Shown: positions 33,331 to 43,092, counted from the first letter of the stretch. The stretch is DNA of 64,000 nt from Trinickia diaoshuihuensis (GCF_003390925.1 NZ_QUBS01000014.1:1-64000); one strand, 5' to 3'. Notes: generated by a model not told the origin, from the sequence alone. Translations and numbers: made by a program.

Positions 33331-35241
33331 ATGCAATTTGAGTCGCCCCGCTCGACCGCAACCTCCGGCGCCTTAGGCGCGGATACCGTGCGCGCGGGCG
33401 CCGGATTCGTGCGCCGCATCTACGTGCTGCGCCTCTTCGGATTTGGGGTCGGTTTCTTTCCGCTGATGATTTTGCTGCACTCGCAGCGCGCGCCCGTGTG
33501 GGTCGCCGCGGCGATCGCGGCCGTGTGCTTCGCATGGCCCCATCTAGCCTATCTGCGGGTCCGCAACGCGCGCGAGCCGCTCGTGCGCGAGCGCTGGAAT
33601 TTCATGGTCGATTCGTTCAGCGGTGGGTGGTTCGTCGCTGCCGTGCACTTCGCACCGATCGCGAGCGCGGTCGTGTTTCTGATGTTCGCGATCGACAACA
33701 TGGCGGCCGGCGGATGGCGGCTCTTCGGTTGCGGTCTAGCGGCCATGGCCCTTGGGGCCGGAGCCGGGGTGCTGCTATTCGGCGCGCAGATTCAACATGT
33801 CATGGATCTGCACGCGGCATTGGCATGGCTGCCGGTCCTTATTGGCTATCCGCTCGTGCTGGCTAAAACGACATACGACGTCTACATCAAGCTCAGCGAC
33901 CGCTCGCACCGCCTGCGTCAGCTCAGCGAGCGCGACGGCCTGACCGGACTCGTCAACCGGATGACGATCACCGCCAAGCTGCAGGCGATGATTACCGGCG
34001 CCGCGCGGGTCCACGTTTTGTTCATCGATCTCGACGCATTCAAGACCGTCAACGATGCGCTCGGGCACAACGTCGGCGATCGATTGCTCGTCGCGGTTGC
34101 CGAGCGGCTCGCGGCCTGTACCGGAGACGACGATCTCGTGGCGCGCTACGGCGGCGACGAATTCGTCATCGTGAGCCGGTCGCACGAGGACGAGGCGCTG
34201 GCGAGCGCGGTGCTGCGCTCGCTCGCTCAGCCGCTGATGGTCGCGGGACATGAATTGGTGGTGGGTGCCAGTATCGGCATCAGTACCTTTCCTGAGGACG
34301 GCGCCGATGCCGAATCGTTGATACGCGCGGCCGACATGGCGATGTATGTGGCCAAGGGACGCGGCCGCAATTGCTTCGAGTTCTATCGGCATAGCATGCG
34401 CAGCGAGGCCGATGCGCGCCTGAAATTGTCGGGGCGTCTGAGGAAAGCGATCGAGGGCGGAAAGCTGCATTTGAACTACCAGCCGCAGGTGGACATGCGC
34501 ACGGGCGAGGTACGCGGACTCGAAGCGCTCGTTCGTTGGCGCGACGACGAGCAAGGCATCGTGAGTCCGGTCGACTTCATCGCGGTAGCCGAGGCCTCGG
34601 GGCTCGTGGCCGCGCTCGGCGAGTGGGTATTGCGCGCAGCGTGCGAACAAGTCGCGATGTGGCGCGAGCTTCAACTGGAGCCGGTGCCGGTCTCCATCAA
34701 CGTCTCGCCTCTGCAATTGCAGCGGGCGGACATCGTCGCGACGTTTCAGCGCGTATTGCTCGAGACCGGTACCGATCCCGCGCTGCTCGAGCTCGAAGTG
34801 ACGGAAACCGCGCTGATGAAAAATCCCGAGGCGTCGGCGCGGCACCTCGCTCAATTCCGCCGCCTCGGCATGCGGGTGGCGATCGACGACTTCGGCATGG
34901 GTTATTCGAGCCTGGGTCAACTGCGCGCTTTGCCGGTGGACCGTATCAAGATCGACCGCGCTTTCGTGCGCGGGATCGGCGCCGGGGACTCGGGCGCGAT
35001 CGCCACCGCCGTCGTCACGCTGGCGAACGCCTTCGGGTTATCGGTCATTGCGGAAGGTGTCGAGACGCAGGCGCAACGCGCGTTTTTGATCGGCCTTGGT
35101 TGCGTGCAGGCGCAGGGATTCCTCTTCAGCAAGCCGCTCGACGCCGACGCGGCCACGCGACTCCTCCTGCAAGGCGCTGTGCTTCCCGTCGCGGCGAGCG
35201 GCGAGCGCAGCGGTCACTATCGCGGCCTCGCGGCCATTTGA
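33331..35241 (+). CDS. Membrane GGDEF-EAL cyclic-di-GMP enzyme with MASE2-like N terminus
   Basis: 636 residues. Residues about 25-185 form several hydrophobic helices starting RRIYVLRLFGFGVGFFPLMILL, like the MASE2 sensor. The GGDEF domain (about 195-355) has an intact ARYGGDEFV; the RxxD inhibitory site is lost because the Arg position is Gly (TGDDDLVARYGGDEF). The EAL domain (about 375-615) keeps GLEALVRW, NVSPLQLQ, ELEVTETAL, IDDFGMGYSSL, DRIKID, IAEGVET and QGFLFSKPL, so phosphodiesterase activity is likely. It may switch motility and sessile life by changing cyclic-di-GMP; the sigma-28-like promoter ties it to the flagellar regulon. Confidence 0.93.
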   Translation: MQFESPRSTATSGALGADTVRAGAGFVRRIYVLRLFGFGVGFFPLMILLHSQRAPVWVAAAIAAVCFAWPHLAYLRVRNAREPLVRERWNFMVDSFSGGWFVAAVHFAPIASAVVFLMFAIDNMAAGGWRLFGCGLAAMALGAGAGVLLFGAQIQHVMDLHAALAWLPVLIGYPLVLAKTTYDVYIKLSDRSHRLRQLSERDGLTGLVNRMTITAKLQAMITGAARVHVLFIDLDAFKTVNDALGHNVGDRLLVAVAERLAACTGDDDLVARYGGDEFVIVSRSHEDEALASAVLRSLAQPLMVAGHELVVGASIGISTFPEDGADAESLIRAADMAMYVAKGRGRNCFEFYRHSMRSEADARLKLSGRLRKAIEGGKLHLNYQPQVDMRTGEVRGLEALVRWRDDEQGIVSPVDFIAVAEASGLVAALGEWVLRAACEQVAMWRELQLEPVPVSINVSPLQLQRADIVATFQRVLLETGTDPALLELEVTETALMKNPEASARHLAQFRRLGMRVAIDDFGMGYSSLGQLRALPVDRIKIDRAFVRGIGAGDSGAIATAVVTLANAFGLSVIAEGVETQAQRAFLIGLGCVQAQGFLFSKPLDADAATRLLLQGAVLPVAASGERSGHYRGLAAI

Positions 35242-35432
35242 AATGAAGCGCGTCGTACGTACGCTTTGCCTATTTGTGCGCTGCGTGCGGCGGGTCGCCG
35301 GCGCCGAGCGCCGTGTCCACGGCTGCGTGCGGGCTATTGCGCTGCAGCAGTAAGCGATCGGCATCGCATTGCAGCAACCGGCTCGAGCCCCATTCCTCGA
35401 ATGCTGGTTCTACTGCCCCTCGATATTTATCT

Positions 35433-35459
35433 TCAGGACGGGCAATCATCTGCCGTTAG
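35433..35459 (+). promoter_or_regulatory. Possible sigma-28 promoter for the chemoreceptor gene
   Basis: GCCGTTAG (35452-35459) is a good FliA -10 element (6 of 8). The -35 region at the right distance (TCAGGACG) is weak. Position 44-70 bases before the chemoreceptor ATG is suitable, and chemoreceptor genes are usually FliA-dependent. Confidence 0.4.
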
Positions 35460-35502
35460 ACAGTCTGAGTTCTTTCGATTACCCCTTTCCGACAACAATT
35501 AG

Positions 35503-37416
35503 ATGAAAGCCCCCGCGTCCACTCAGACCCGCTTTACCATCGTCGCCTGCGTCGCGTTCGCCGCTTTGCTGATTGCGACTTTCGCCGTCGTCCGGCTGTT
35601 CGTGACCCCCAAGCTCGCGACGCTCGAAGGCAAGGTGATCGCCTCCAACGTCGACCAAATCTCCGTGCGCATCAGCGAGCAGTTGCGGCAAGTGGAAGCG
35701 CAGCAGCGCAGCATCACGCAGACGGTCGCGCAACTCGAGAGCGATCAGATCGACAAACTGCTGCCGGCGCTCGTCGATCAGTACGGCGATCAAAACGTCT
35801 TCGGCGGCGGCATCTGGCCGTTGCCCAACAAGCGCGAGGCCGGCCGCGACAAATTCAGCACGTTCTACGCGCGCGACGCCCAATCGGGCCAGCTCGCGGT
35901 CAACACGCATTGGAACTCGCCCGAGTCGCTCAAGTATTGGGAGCAACCCTGGTACGAGAACGGCAAGACGGCGCCCAAGGGCCACTGCAAGTGGGCGAAG
36001 GCGTACCAAGACGACGCGAGTCCGCAGCCGCGCACGAACTGCGCGATGGCGATCTACAAGGGCGATGAGCTTTACGGCGTCGCGACGATCGACGTGACGC
36101 TCGGCTTCTTCAACCGTCTCGTGGCCGATATGGAGGAGAAGATCCACGGCCAGATCCTGATCGTCGAAGCCGACGGCAAGATCGTCAGCAATAGCACGAA
36201 GATTCAAGGCAACATCGTGTTGAAGAACGTGTCCGACATCGCGCAAAGCTCACCGATGGCGGCCGAGATCCAGAAGCTGCTGCCCGAGGTGCAATCGGGC
36301 GGCGAGGCGAGCGGCCGGTTCGATACGTCCGACGGCGAGCAGACGATGTTCCTCGCGCCGATCCCGGGCAGCCCGTGGTTCATCGCGACGAGCGTTCCTT
36401 CCTCGATGCTGATGGCCAACAGCAACCGTATCCTGGCAGGACTGGCCGCGGTGCAGGTGCCGATGGCGATCTTGCTGTTGATCGTGATGATCGCCGGTAT
36501 CCGCGCGTTCATGAGCCGGCTGGCCTCGCTCAAGCGCAACATCGACGAACTGTCCGCCGGCGAAGCCGACCTCACGCGCCGCGTGCCCGAGACGGGCGGC
36601 CAGGAGTTCGGCGCCGTGGCGCGCAGCCTGAATCGCTTCGTCGCACGTTTGCAAGGGGTGGTGCAGGAAGTCGTGAGCGGCGCGGCGTCGCTCTCGTCGG
36701 CCTCGCGTGAAATCTCCAGCGGCAACCAAGACCTCTCGGCGCGCACGGAAGCCCAAGCCGCTTCGTTGCAGGAGACGGCGGCTTCGATGGAAGAGATCAC
36801 GGGCACCGTCAAGCAGAACGCCGAAAACGCGAGCGAAGCCAATACGCTCGCGACCGCGGCGTCCAGCGCGGCGGCACGCGGCGGCGAGGTGATCGACGAA
36901 TTCGTGAAGACGATGAACTCGATCAACGAGTCGTCGCAAAAGGTCGTGGCGATCATCGGCGTGATCGACAGCATCGCGTTCCAGACGAACATCCTCGCGT
37001 TGAACGCCGCCGTCGAAGCGGCGCGCGCGGGCGAGCAAGGGCGCGGGTTCGCGGTCGTCGCAAGCGAAGTGCGTAATCTGGCTCAACGCGCGGCGGCTTC
37101 GGCCAAGGACATCAAGGCCTTGATAGCCGATTCGGCCGATAAGATCGAATCGGGTAGCGCGCTGGTGGGACAGGCGGGCCAGACGATGAACGACATCATC
37201 ACGGCCACGACGAACGTCGCCTCGATCATGGGTGAGATCATGACGGCAAGCGGCGAACAAAGCCGCGGCATCGAGCAGGTCAATCAAGCGATCGCGCAAC
37301 TTGACACGACGACGCAGCAAAACGCGGCGCTCGTCGAGCAAGTGGCCGCCTCGGCCCGGTCGATGCAAGACCAGACGGGGGCGTTGTCGGGTGTCGTCGG
37401 CGCGTTCAAGGTCTGA
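35503..37416 (+). CDS. Methyl-accepting chemotaxis protein with dCache-like periplasmic domain
   Basis: 637 residues. TM1 at about 12-34 ([20 protein letters not shown]), a large periplasmic region of about 280 residues with dCache features ([49 protein letters not shown]), TM2 near 320-345 ([17 protein letters not shown]), a HAMP linker and a signalling domain with the conserved hairpin tip [40 protein letters not shown]. No CheR-binding pentapeptide is seen at the C terminus. It senses an unknown small ligand and feeds CheA/CheW. Confidence 0.95.
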   Translation: MKAPASTQTRFTIVACVAFAALLIATFAVVRLFVTPKLATLEGKVIASNVDQISVRISEQLRQVEAQQRSITQTVAQLESDQIDKLLPALVDQYGDQNVFGGGIWPLPNKREAGRDKFSTFYARDAQSGQLAVNTHWNSPESLKYWEQPWYENGKTAPKGHCKWAKAYQDDASPQPRTNCAMAIYKGDELYGVATIDVTLGFFNRLVADMEEKIHGQILIVEADGKIVSNSTKIQGNIVLKNVSDIAQSSPMAAEIQKLLPEVQSGGEASGRFDTSDGEQTMFLAPIPGSPWFIATSVPSSMLMANSNRILAGLAAVQVPMAILLLIVMIAGIRAFMSRLASLKRNIDELSAGEADLTRRVPETGGQEFGAVARSLNRFVARLQGVVQEVVSGAASLSSASREISSGNQDLSARTEAQAASLQETAASMEEITGTVKQNAENASEANTLATAASSAAARGGEVIDEFVKTMNSINESSQKVVAIIGVIDSIAFQTNILALNAAVEAARAGEQGRGFAVVASEVRNLAQRAAASAKDIKALIADSADKIESGSALVGQAGQTMNDIITATTNVASIMGEIMTASGEQSRGIEQVNQAIAQLDTTTQQNAALVEQVAASARSMQDQTGALSGVVGAFKV

Positions 37417-37568
37417 CCGCGGCGTATAGCGTCATGGGTATCGATGCCGTCCGAGCCGGGCGGCATCGGACGCATCTACGCCAGCAGAGGCCTATCGGAT
37501 CGCGGTGCGGGCAATCGTCAGCACCGCGCGCAGGGCGGCGACGCAAAAGCGCGGTATCGTGTCGGCTT

Positions 37569-38738
37569 GTGACCTTTCCCAGCTTTTGCTTAGTGACCAC
37601 CGATCCGACCTTTCCCGTCATCCAATGGACCGACGGCAACCAAACTCACAGTGCGCGCTGGCGTTCGGAAGCCGGCGTCGCGCCGCCCCGGCGCGTCGTG
37701 CTCGCGGACGACCGCATGAGCGCCGATGCAGCCTATCGTCAGGCGAGCGAAGGCATTGCGCTGCTCTGGCATGGCGACTTCCATAACGCCCGGCAATTGC
37801 TGCAAGCCATGGCCCGCCGCATCGACCGTAAGCCGCGCAAGCCGGCCGCGACGCCGCTCGACGCGTTCAACGCCCATCGGCAGATGCAGGCGCAACGAGC
37901 CCGCACGCTCGGCATGGTGTTGATTCCCCTCGACGCCGGTTATTCGATCCCGCTGCGGCGCGCGCCCGACGTCACGCAGGCCTGCCTCGAAGCCTATGGC
38001 GAACCGAGCGAGGGGGACGGTGCGCCGTCGGTCGTCTCGCTGCGCGAGGTGCTCGGGCTGGTCGGCGCGCATGAATGGCGCAAGAAGGGCGTGGAAATCG
38101 CGGCGCTCGGCGCGCGCATTCATCCGTACTACGGCGTGTTCTCACCGGTGCGCGGCGAATACGTCGATCTCGTGGCGCGCGCGCCGCTGCCTTCGAAGGC
38201 GCTTGCATTCGACATCGGCACGGGCACGGGCGTACTCGCCGCGCTGCTCGCCAAGCGCGGTGTCGAACGGATCGTCGCGACCGACGCCGACGCCCGCGCC
38301 CTCGCTTGCGCGCGCGAAAACATCGAGCGCCTCGGCTTCGCGCGGCAAGTTCAGGTGTGCGAGGCGGATCTATTCCCCGAGGGGCGCGCGCCGCTGATCG
38401 TCTGCAACCCGCCGTGGCTGCCCGCGCGGCCGAGCGCTCCGATCGAGCGGGCCGTCTACGACCCCGACAACCGTATGCTGCGCGGATTTTTGGACGGCCT
38501 GGGGGCGCACCTCGAGCCCGGCGGGGAAGGGTGGCTGATTCTGTCCGATTTTGCCGAGCATTTAGGGCTGCGCACACGTGAGGCACTGCTCGGCATGATC
38601 GAGTCGGCGGGTTTGCGCGTGATCGGCCGTGACGATATTCGGCCGGTCCACCCCAAGGCGGCGGATCCTTCCGATCCCCTTCATCGCGCCCGAGCGGCCG
38701 AGGTCACGTCTCTGTGGCGGCTCGGCACCACGCCTTAG
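37569..38738 (+). CDS. Class I SAM-dependent methyltransferase (MTS/PrmC-like)
   Basis: About 389 residues from a GTG at 37569; no clear ribosome-binding site was found, and the frame is open back to 37434, so the start is uncertain. A C-terminal Rossmann methyltransferase domain has AFDIGTGTGVLAALLAKRGV (SAM binding), TDADARALACARENI and VCNPPWLPARP, an NPPW motif as in enzymes methylating planar amide or base nitrogens (PrmC, RsmC, RlmG). The N-terminal 170 residues are not recognised. It overlaps the convergent small gene by four bases. The substrate may be rRNA, a protein or a small molecule. Confidence 0.8.
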   Translation: MTFPSFCLVTTDPTFPVIQWTDGNQTHSARWRSEAGVAPPRRVVLADDRMSADAAYRQASEGIALLWHGDFHNARQLLQAMARRIDRKPRKPAATPLDAFNAHRQMQAQRARTLGMVLIPLDAGYSIPLRRAPDVTQACLEAYGEPSEGDGAPSVVSLREVLGLVGAHEWRKKGVEIAALGARIHPYYGVFSPVRGEYVDLVARAPLPSKALAFDIGTGTGVLAALLAKRGVERIVATDADARALACARENIERLGFARQVQVCEADLFPEGRAPLIVCNPPWLPARPSAPIERAVYDPDNRMLRGFLDGLGAHLEPGGEGWLILSDFAEHLGLRTREALLGMIESAGLRVIGRDDIRPVHPKAADPSDPLHRARAAEVTSLWRLGTTP

Positions 38739-39058
38739 CCCGGATAGGCTTCGTCCACTTTCAATCCGGCGAGCTTGAAGATGACGCGCAGCGTTTGCGG
38801 GCGGATATCGCGTCGCGACGCGAGCGTCGTCAAAATGAAGTCGACGACCTTCGCGTATTTGAGCAGCGTGAGCAGGGCCTCGAGCCCGGGATCGGAATCG
38901 CGCATCGACTCGGCGAGCCGAAGCATTTCCACCGAAATGTCCCGCGCCATCTCCAGTTCCAACTGCTGTTTTTCGGACCAGCCCGAGGGCGGCGTAAGGA
39001 GATTGGCGAGCATCGCTTGAAACTTCTGCTCCGCATCTCCGTTGGGTATCGTAGCCAT
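38735..39058 (-). CDS. Small conserved hypothetical protein
   Basis: 107 residues, mostly helical: MATIPNGDAEQKFQAMLANLLTPPSGWSEKQQLELEMARDISVEMLRLAESM, then LLTLLKYAKVVDFILTTLASRRDIRPQTLRVIFKLAGLKVDEAYPG. The ATG at 39058 is nine bases after AAAGG, better than the ATG at 39067 that overlaps it. No signal peptide or membrane segment. Not recognised; the amphipathic pattern looks like a genuine soluble protein and codon use matches the neighbours. Confidence 0.6.
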   Translation of the reverse strand: MATIPNGDAEQKFQAMLANLLTPPSGWSEKQQLELEMARDISVEMLRLAESMRDSDPGLEALLTLLKYAKVVDFILTTLASRRDIRPQTLRVIFKLAGLKVDEAYPG

Positions 39059-39394
39059 AGCTGTCATCCTTTGTTCAACGTGACCTGCTCGCCGGGGCGA
39101 TCGACACCGCCGCGCTCGGCGTCGACTTGCGACGTAACCGTTACGTAACGCTTGCGCGGATTCGTCTTCGCGCTAAAGGCGCCGCGGGCTCCGCGGCCCT
39201 TGCCGTGCCGTGCGGTCGCGAGGTTTCGCCTCGCGTTGCCGGAACGGAGAAAAATGCGTCTGCGCGTCCACGCATGAATCGTTCCAGCCGGCTTTTGAGC
39301 GTCTTGCGCGCTTTTCGGTAAACTGACGCGATTGTTTTTGCGCTTCTGTAGGCTGTCGCACGCTGGCGGCGACTTGCGCGAGCGCGGTGCCACT
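39059..39394. promoter_or_regulatory. Divergent intergenic region with a short palindrome
   Basis: 336 bases between divergent genes. It contains a palindrome ACGTAAC-C-GTTACGT (39132-39146, perfect 7-bp arms) and GC hairpins, one being GCGAGG/CCTCGC near 39221-39236. The palindrome could be an operator. No RNA gene or ORF was recognised. Confidence 0.4.
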
Positions 39395-40231
39395 ATGTCG
39401 ACCAAAACCTACGAAATTCGCCCCGGCCAATCCGTCGAACTGCTCAAGGAGCTCCATATCCTGACGCGCGACGGCAAGATGAACCAAGACAGCCGGCGCA
39501 AGCTCAAGCAGGTGTACCACCTGTTCCAATTCATCGAGCCGTTGCTCGCGCGCGCCGTGCAAACGCGCGGCGCGGTCACGCTCGTCGATCACGGCGCGGG
39601 CAAGTCCTACCTTGGTTTTATTCTCTACGATCTTTTTTTCAAGTCCCTACCGCCGGGGACGGGATCGCGCATCTATGGGATCGAAACGCGCGCCGAACTC
39701 GTCGACAAATCGACTGAGTTGGCCGAGCGGCTGGGATTCGAGGGGATGTCCTTCTTGAACGTCTCGGTGGCCGATTCGATCGCCTCGTCGGGGCTGCCGG
39801 AGACGATCGACGTCGTCACGGCCTTGCACGCCTGCGATACCGCGACCGACGATGCGATTCGCTTCGCGCTGGAAAAGCATGCCAGCGATATCGTGCTCGT
39901 GCCGTGCTGCCAAGCCGAGGTAGCCGGCGTGCTTCGGCGCAACAAAAGCAAGTCGCTAGGCAGCGCGCTCGCCGAGATCTACCGGCATCCGCTGCATACG
40001 CGCGAGTTCGGCAGCCAAATCACGAATGTACTGCGCTGCCTGCAACTCGAAGCGCATGGCTATCAAGTGTCGGTGACGGAACTCGTCGGCTGGGAGCATT
40101 CGATGAAGAACGAACTCATCGTCGCTCAGTTCAAGGACTTGCCGCGGCGGCGGCCCTCCGAGCGCCTGGCCGAAGTGCTCGATACGTTCGGCCTCGATTC
40201 GCTGCGCGAGCGGTTTTTTACGCCGGCCTAA
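39395..40231 (+). CDS. SAM-dependent methyltransferase (Methyltransf_32-like)
   Basis: 278 residues: MSTKTYEIRPGQSVELLKELHILTRDGKMNQDSRRKLKQVYHLFQFIEPLL, then TLVDHGAGKSYLGFILYDLFF (SAM-binding loop DHGAGKSYL), YGIETRAELVDKSTELAERLGF and DVVTALHACDTATDDAIRFAL. The DhGaGkSyL and HaCdtaTD motifs point to the Methyltransf_32 group found in METTL25- and Trm13-type enzymes, suggesting an RNA substrate, but this is not proven. It overlaps the convergent DUF1415 gene by four bases. Confidence 0.82.
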   Translation: MSTKTYEIRPGQSVELLKELHILTRDGKMNQDSRRKLKQVYHLFQFIEPLLARAVQTRGAVTLVDHGAGKSYLGFILYDLFFKSLPPGTGSRIYGIETRAELVDKSTELAERLGFEGMSFLNVSVADSIASSGLPETIDVVTALHACDTATDDAIRFALEKHASDIVLVPCCQAEVAGVLRRNKSKSLGSALAEIYRHPLHTREFGSQITNVLRCLQLEAHGYQVSVTELVGWEHSMKNELIVAQFKDLPRRRPSERLAEVLDTFGLDSLRERFFTPA

Positions 40232-40821
40232 TCGGACGAGCGCGGGGGTGCGTCCGTCGCGATGCTCATCCAATCGCGCCAGCCATGGTGGCCGAGGCGG
40301 CGCATCGTCTCCTGATTGCGCTCGTAGATGTCGGCGGCGTCGGGAAACGCAAGCGTCGCCCGTTCGACGCTTGCCTCGCGCAGCAAATGCAGAATCGGGT
40401 AGGGCGCCCGGTTCGTGTAGTTTTCGATGTCCTCCGGCGCGGTGCCCTCGAACTGGTAGCGCGGATGGAAGCTTGCGATTTGCAACTCACCGTCGAGGCG
40501 CAAGTGTCCGAGCAGCCGATCGGCGAAAAAGAGCGCGTCGTTGAACTCCAGGAAGTCGGTGAACGCCTGCGGAAAAATCAGCAGCGTCGTATCGATGCTT
40601 TCGGGATCGGCTTCGTCGAGCGCCTTCAGCTCCGCTTCCAACACCGACAGCATGCCTTCGAGGTCCCGCGCCTCGCTCACCACGTAGCGAATTTGTCCTT
40701 TCGTGTGGACGGCCTTCGCGAATGGGCACAGATTCAACCCGATCACCGCGCGCACGAGCCAATGCCGCGTGGCGGCGATCACTTCGTCATCGGCGGGCGG
40801 GTGGCCGGTAAGCATCGACAT
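40228..40821 (-). CDS. DUF1415 family protein
   Basis: 197 residues: IAATRHWLVRAVIGLNLCPFAKAVHTKGQIRYVVSEARD, then DTTLLIFPQAFTDFLEFNDAL and IASFHPRYQFEGTAPEDIENYTNRAPYPILHLLREASVERA, a highly conserved proteobacterial DUF1415 pattern with an NLCPFA cysteine and a conserved SFHPRYQF. Function is not known. The start at 40821 has only a weak ribosome-binding site; a longer frame to 41139 overlaps tetR and is a shadow. Confidence 0.88.
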   Translation of the reverse strand: MSMLTGHPPADDEVIAATRHWLVRAVIGLNLCPFAKAVHTKGQIRYVVSEARDLEGMLSVLEAELKALDEADPESIDTTLLIFPQAFTDFLEFNDALFFADRLLGHLRLDGELQIASFHPRYQFEGTAPEDIENYTNRAPYPILHLLREASVERATLAFPDAADIYERNQETMRRLGHHGWRDWMSIATDAPPRSSD

Positions 40822-40856
40822 GGTGTTTTCCGTGCTGCTTTGCAAAAGGCGGCATT

Positions 40857-41519
40857 TTACGCCGCGGCGCCTTGCCGGCAGGCCGCCGCCACGAGCTGAG
40901 CCGCCACGCGCGGTGCCGAGGCGATCGGCCCGCATCCGGGCCCGAATGTCTGGCTCGACGCATAGACGCCCTCGATGAGCAGCGCCAGAGCGTCGGCCAA
41001 GCCGGCCGGATCGTCGGCGCCCGCGGCGCTCGTCAGCTCGGTGAGCCGCTCGATGAGTTGCGCCTTGTTGCGCGCAACGATTTGGCGCGCAGGGTGGGCG
41101 GGATCGGGAAATTCGGCGGCGACATTGACGAACGGACAACCGCGATAGCCTTCGCGCGAGGCGCGCCAGGTCAAATCCTCGAAATACTGAGCGATCTGCC
41201 GCACGGGCTCGCCCGGGTGCATCGCGATGCTTTTGTCGAAATGCCCGAAAAAGCAGTCGTTCGCCTCTTCGAGGTAGGCCGCAACCAAATCGTCTTTCGA
41301 AGCGAATTGCCGATACAGGCTCATCTTGTTGACGCCCGCGCGCTCGACGACGGCATCGACGCCTACCGCGCGAACCCCTTCTTGATAGAAGAGTTCGCTA
41401 GCCGCGCGCAGCAGCAGTTGCTGCGCCGTTGCGCCGGCGGTATGGGGGCGCGTGCGCCCGGCAGCCGTTTTGGCGACCGATGCGCGCGGGCGAGAGGCCT
41501 CGGCATGTCTGTCTTTCAT
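40857..41519 (-). CDS. TetR-family transcriptional regulator
   Basis: 220 residues. Helix-turn-helix at about 30-80 (LLLRAASELFYQEGVRAVGVDAVVERAGVNKMSLYRQFASKDDLVAAYL), then a ligand domain with CPFVNVAAEFPDPAHPARQIV. The start MKDRHAEA at 41519 is preferred over the ATG at 41576. It is divergent from an MFS transporter gene, and a perfect 16-base palindrome lies between them. It therefore probably represses itself and the transporter until a small molecule binds. Confidence 0.9.
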   Translation of the reverse strand: MKDRHAEASRPRASVAKTAAGRTRPHTAGATAQQLLLRAASELFYQEGVRAVGVDAVVERAGVNKMSLYRQFASKDDLVAAYLEEANDCFFGHFDKSIAMHPGEPVRQIAQYFEDLTWRASREGYRGCPFVNVAAEFPDPAHPARQIVARNKAQLIERLTELTSAAGADDPAGLADALALLIEGVYASSQTFGPGCGPIASAPRVAAQLVAAACRQGAAA

Positions 41520-41602
41520 CGGGATTCGTCCAGTGGGAGCGGTGGCGATTCTCGCGCTTGCCGCTCGATCGTGCATGACTACGAACTTGACCTGCTTGAC
41601 AT

Positions 41603-41618
41603 GTTACCGATCGGTAAC
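41603..41618. promoter_or_regulatory. TetR-type operator GTTACCGATCGGTAAC
   Basis: A perfect 16-base palindrome in the 247-base region between the tetR and MFS genes. A further half-like site GTTAGTAAC follows at about 41647-41655. Position and form fit the operator of the adjacent TetR protein. Confidence 0.75.
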
Positions 41619-41766
41619 TACGATGGCAACTCGCAGTTGTGACAGGTTAGTAACAAATGAGCGAATGTCTCTCGGATAGGGCGATCGGGGGATCTTCGAA
41701 CGCAGCATGCCAACCACGCGCATCAGATCGCCCACCGGGGCGCCGCGCGCATCGACGGGAGTGCCG

Positions 41767-43062
41767 ATGAACTGGATCGCAACAAGAATGAACGGGCGCG
41801 CGCATTACGGCTGGGTTGTCGCGGCCGTCGTGTTCCTAGTGCTGCTCGCCGCCGCCGGCACCCGCGCGACGCCGAGCGTGATGATGGTGCCGCTCGAACA
41901 TCAATTCGGCTGGAGCCGCGCGACGATTTCGCTCGCGATCTCGGTCAACATCGCACTATACGGCCTCACCGGTCCATTTGCCGCCGCTTCGATGCAGCGC
42001 TTCGGCGTGCGGCCGACCTTGATGACGGCGCTCGTGGTGATGGCGGGCGGCGTTGCGTTGTCGTCGTTGATGACGGCGCCTTGGGAGATGGTGCTGATCT
42101 GGGGCGTCATGGTCGGCGGCGCAACGGGCGTCGCGGCGTTGACGCTCTCGGCGACCGTCGTCAACCGCTGGTTCGTCCAGCGGCGCGGGCTCGTGATGGG
42201 CGTGCTGACGGCCAGCTCCGCCACGGGCCAGCTCGTCTTTTTGCCGATGCTCGCGGCCGTGGCCGAGCATCACGGCTGGCGGCCCGTCGTCTTGATCGTG
42301 GCCGGCGTCGCCGCGCTGGTGTTGCCGCTCGTCGTGTTCTTGCTGCCCGAGCGCCCGGCGAGCGTCGGCCTGCGCCCCTATGGCGAGCCGCACGATGCGC
42401 CGCGCACCGGCGCTCAATCCGCGCAAAATCCGCTCGCGATCGCCTTCGGCACGTTGGCCTCCGCCAGCAAGTCGCGCGACTTTTGGCTGCTCTTTTTCAG
42501 CTTCTTTATCTGTGGGGCGAGCACGAACGGCTACGTCGGCACGCACCTGATCGCCATGTGCGGGGACTATGGGCTCACCGAAGTGCAGGGCGCGTCGCTG
42601 CTGGCCGCCATGGGTATCTTCGATCTGTTCGGCACGACGCTGTCGGGCTGGCTCTCGGACCGCTTCAATAGCCGCGTGCTGCTGTTTTGGTACTACGGCT
42701 TGCGCGGGCTCTCGTTGATTTATCTGCCCCACGCGTTCGGCATCGACTTTTTCGGTTTGCCGGTGTTCGCGGTTTTCTATGGTCTCGATTGGATCGCGAC
42801 GGTGCCGCCGACGGTGCGCCTGACCACCGACGTCTTCGGCAAGGAGTCGGCGCCGGTCGTGTTCGGCTGGGTCGTCGCGGGGCATCAGCTCGGTGCGGCG
42901 TTTGCCGCCTATGGCGCGGGGCTGCTGCGTTCGAGCCTCGGCACCTATACGGTGGCGTCGATGATCTCGGGCGGACTTTGTTTGGTCGCGTCGCTCTTGG
43001 TGCTGCGCATTCACCGTCACGGCGCCGCGCGTCCCGTTTCGGCCGCGGCGACAACCGCGTAA
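41767..43062 (+). CDS. MFS transporter (monocarboxylate/oxalate:formate antiporter-like)
   Basis: 431 residues with 12 membrane segments: HYGWVVAAVVFLVLLAAAGTRATPSVMMVPLEHQFGWSRATISLAISVN is the usual opening of MCT/OFA-type MFS proteins, and NRWFVQRRGLVMGVLTASSATGQLVF is the loop after TM4. GGGAG precedes the ATG at 41767. It is controlled, by context, by the divergent TetR protein. The substrate is probably an organic acid, which I cannot specify. Confidence 0.88.
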   Translation: MNWIATRMNGRAHYGWVVAAVVFLVLLAAAGTRATPSVMMVPLEHQFGWSRATISLAISVNIALYGLTGPFAAASMQRFGVRPTLMTALVVMAGGVALSSLMTAPWEMVLIWGVMVGGATGVAALTLSATVVNRWFVQRRGLVMGVLTASSATGQLVFLPMLAAVAEHHGWRPVVLIVAGVAALVLPLVVFLLPERPASVGLRPYGEPHDAPRTGAQSAQNPLAIAFGTLASASKSRDFWLLFFSFFICGASTNGYVGTHLIAMCGDYGLTEVQGASLLAAMGIFDLFGTTLSGWLSDRFNSRVLLFWYYGLRGLSLIYLPHAFGIDFFGLPVFAVFYGLDWIATVPPTVRLTTDVFGKESAPVVFGWVVAGHQLGAAFAAYGAGLLRSSLGTYTVASMISGGLCLVASLLVLRIHRHGAARPVSAAATTA

Positions 43063-43092
43063 CGGCGCCATGCGCCGCGGCTCGACGTGCTG

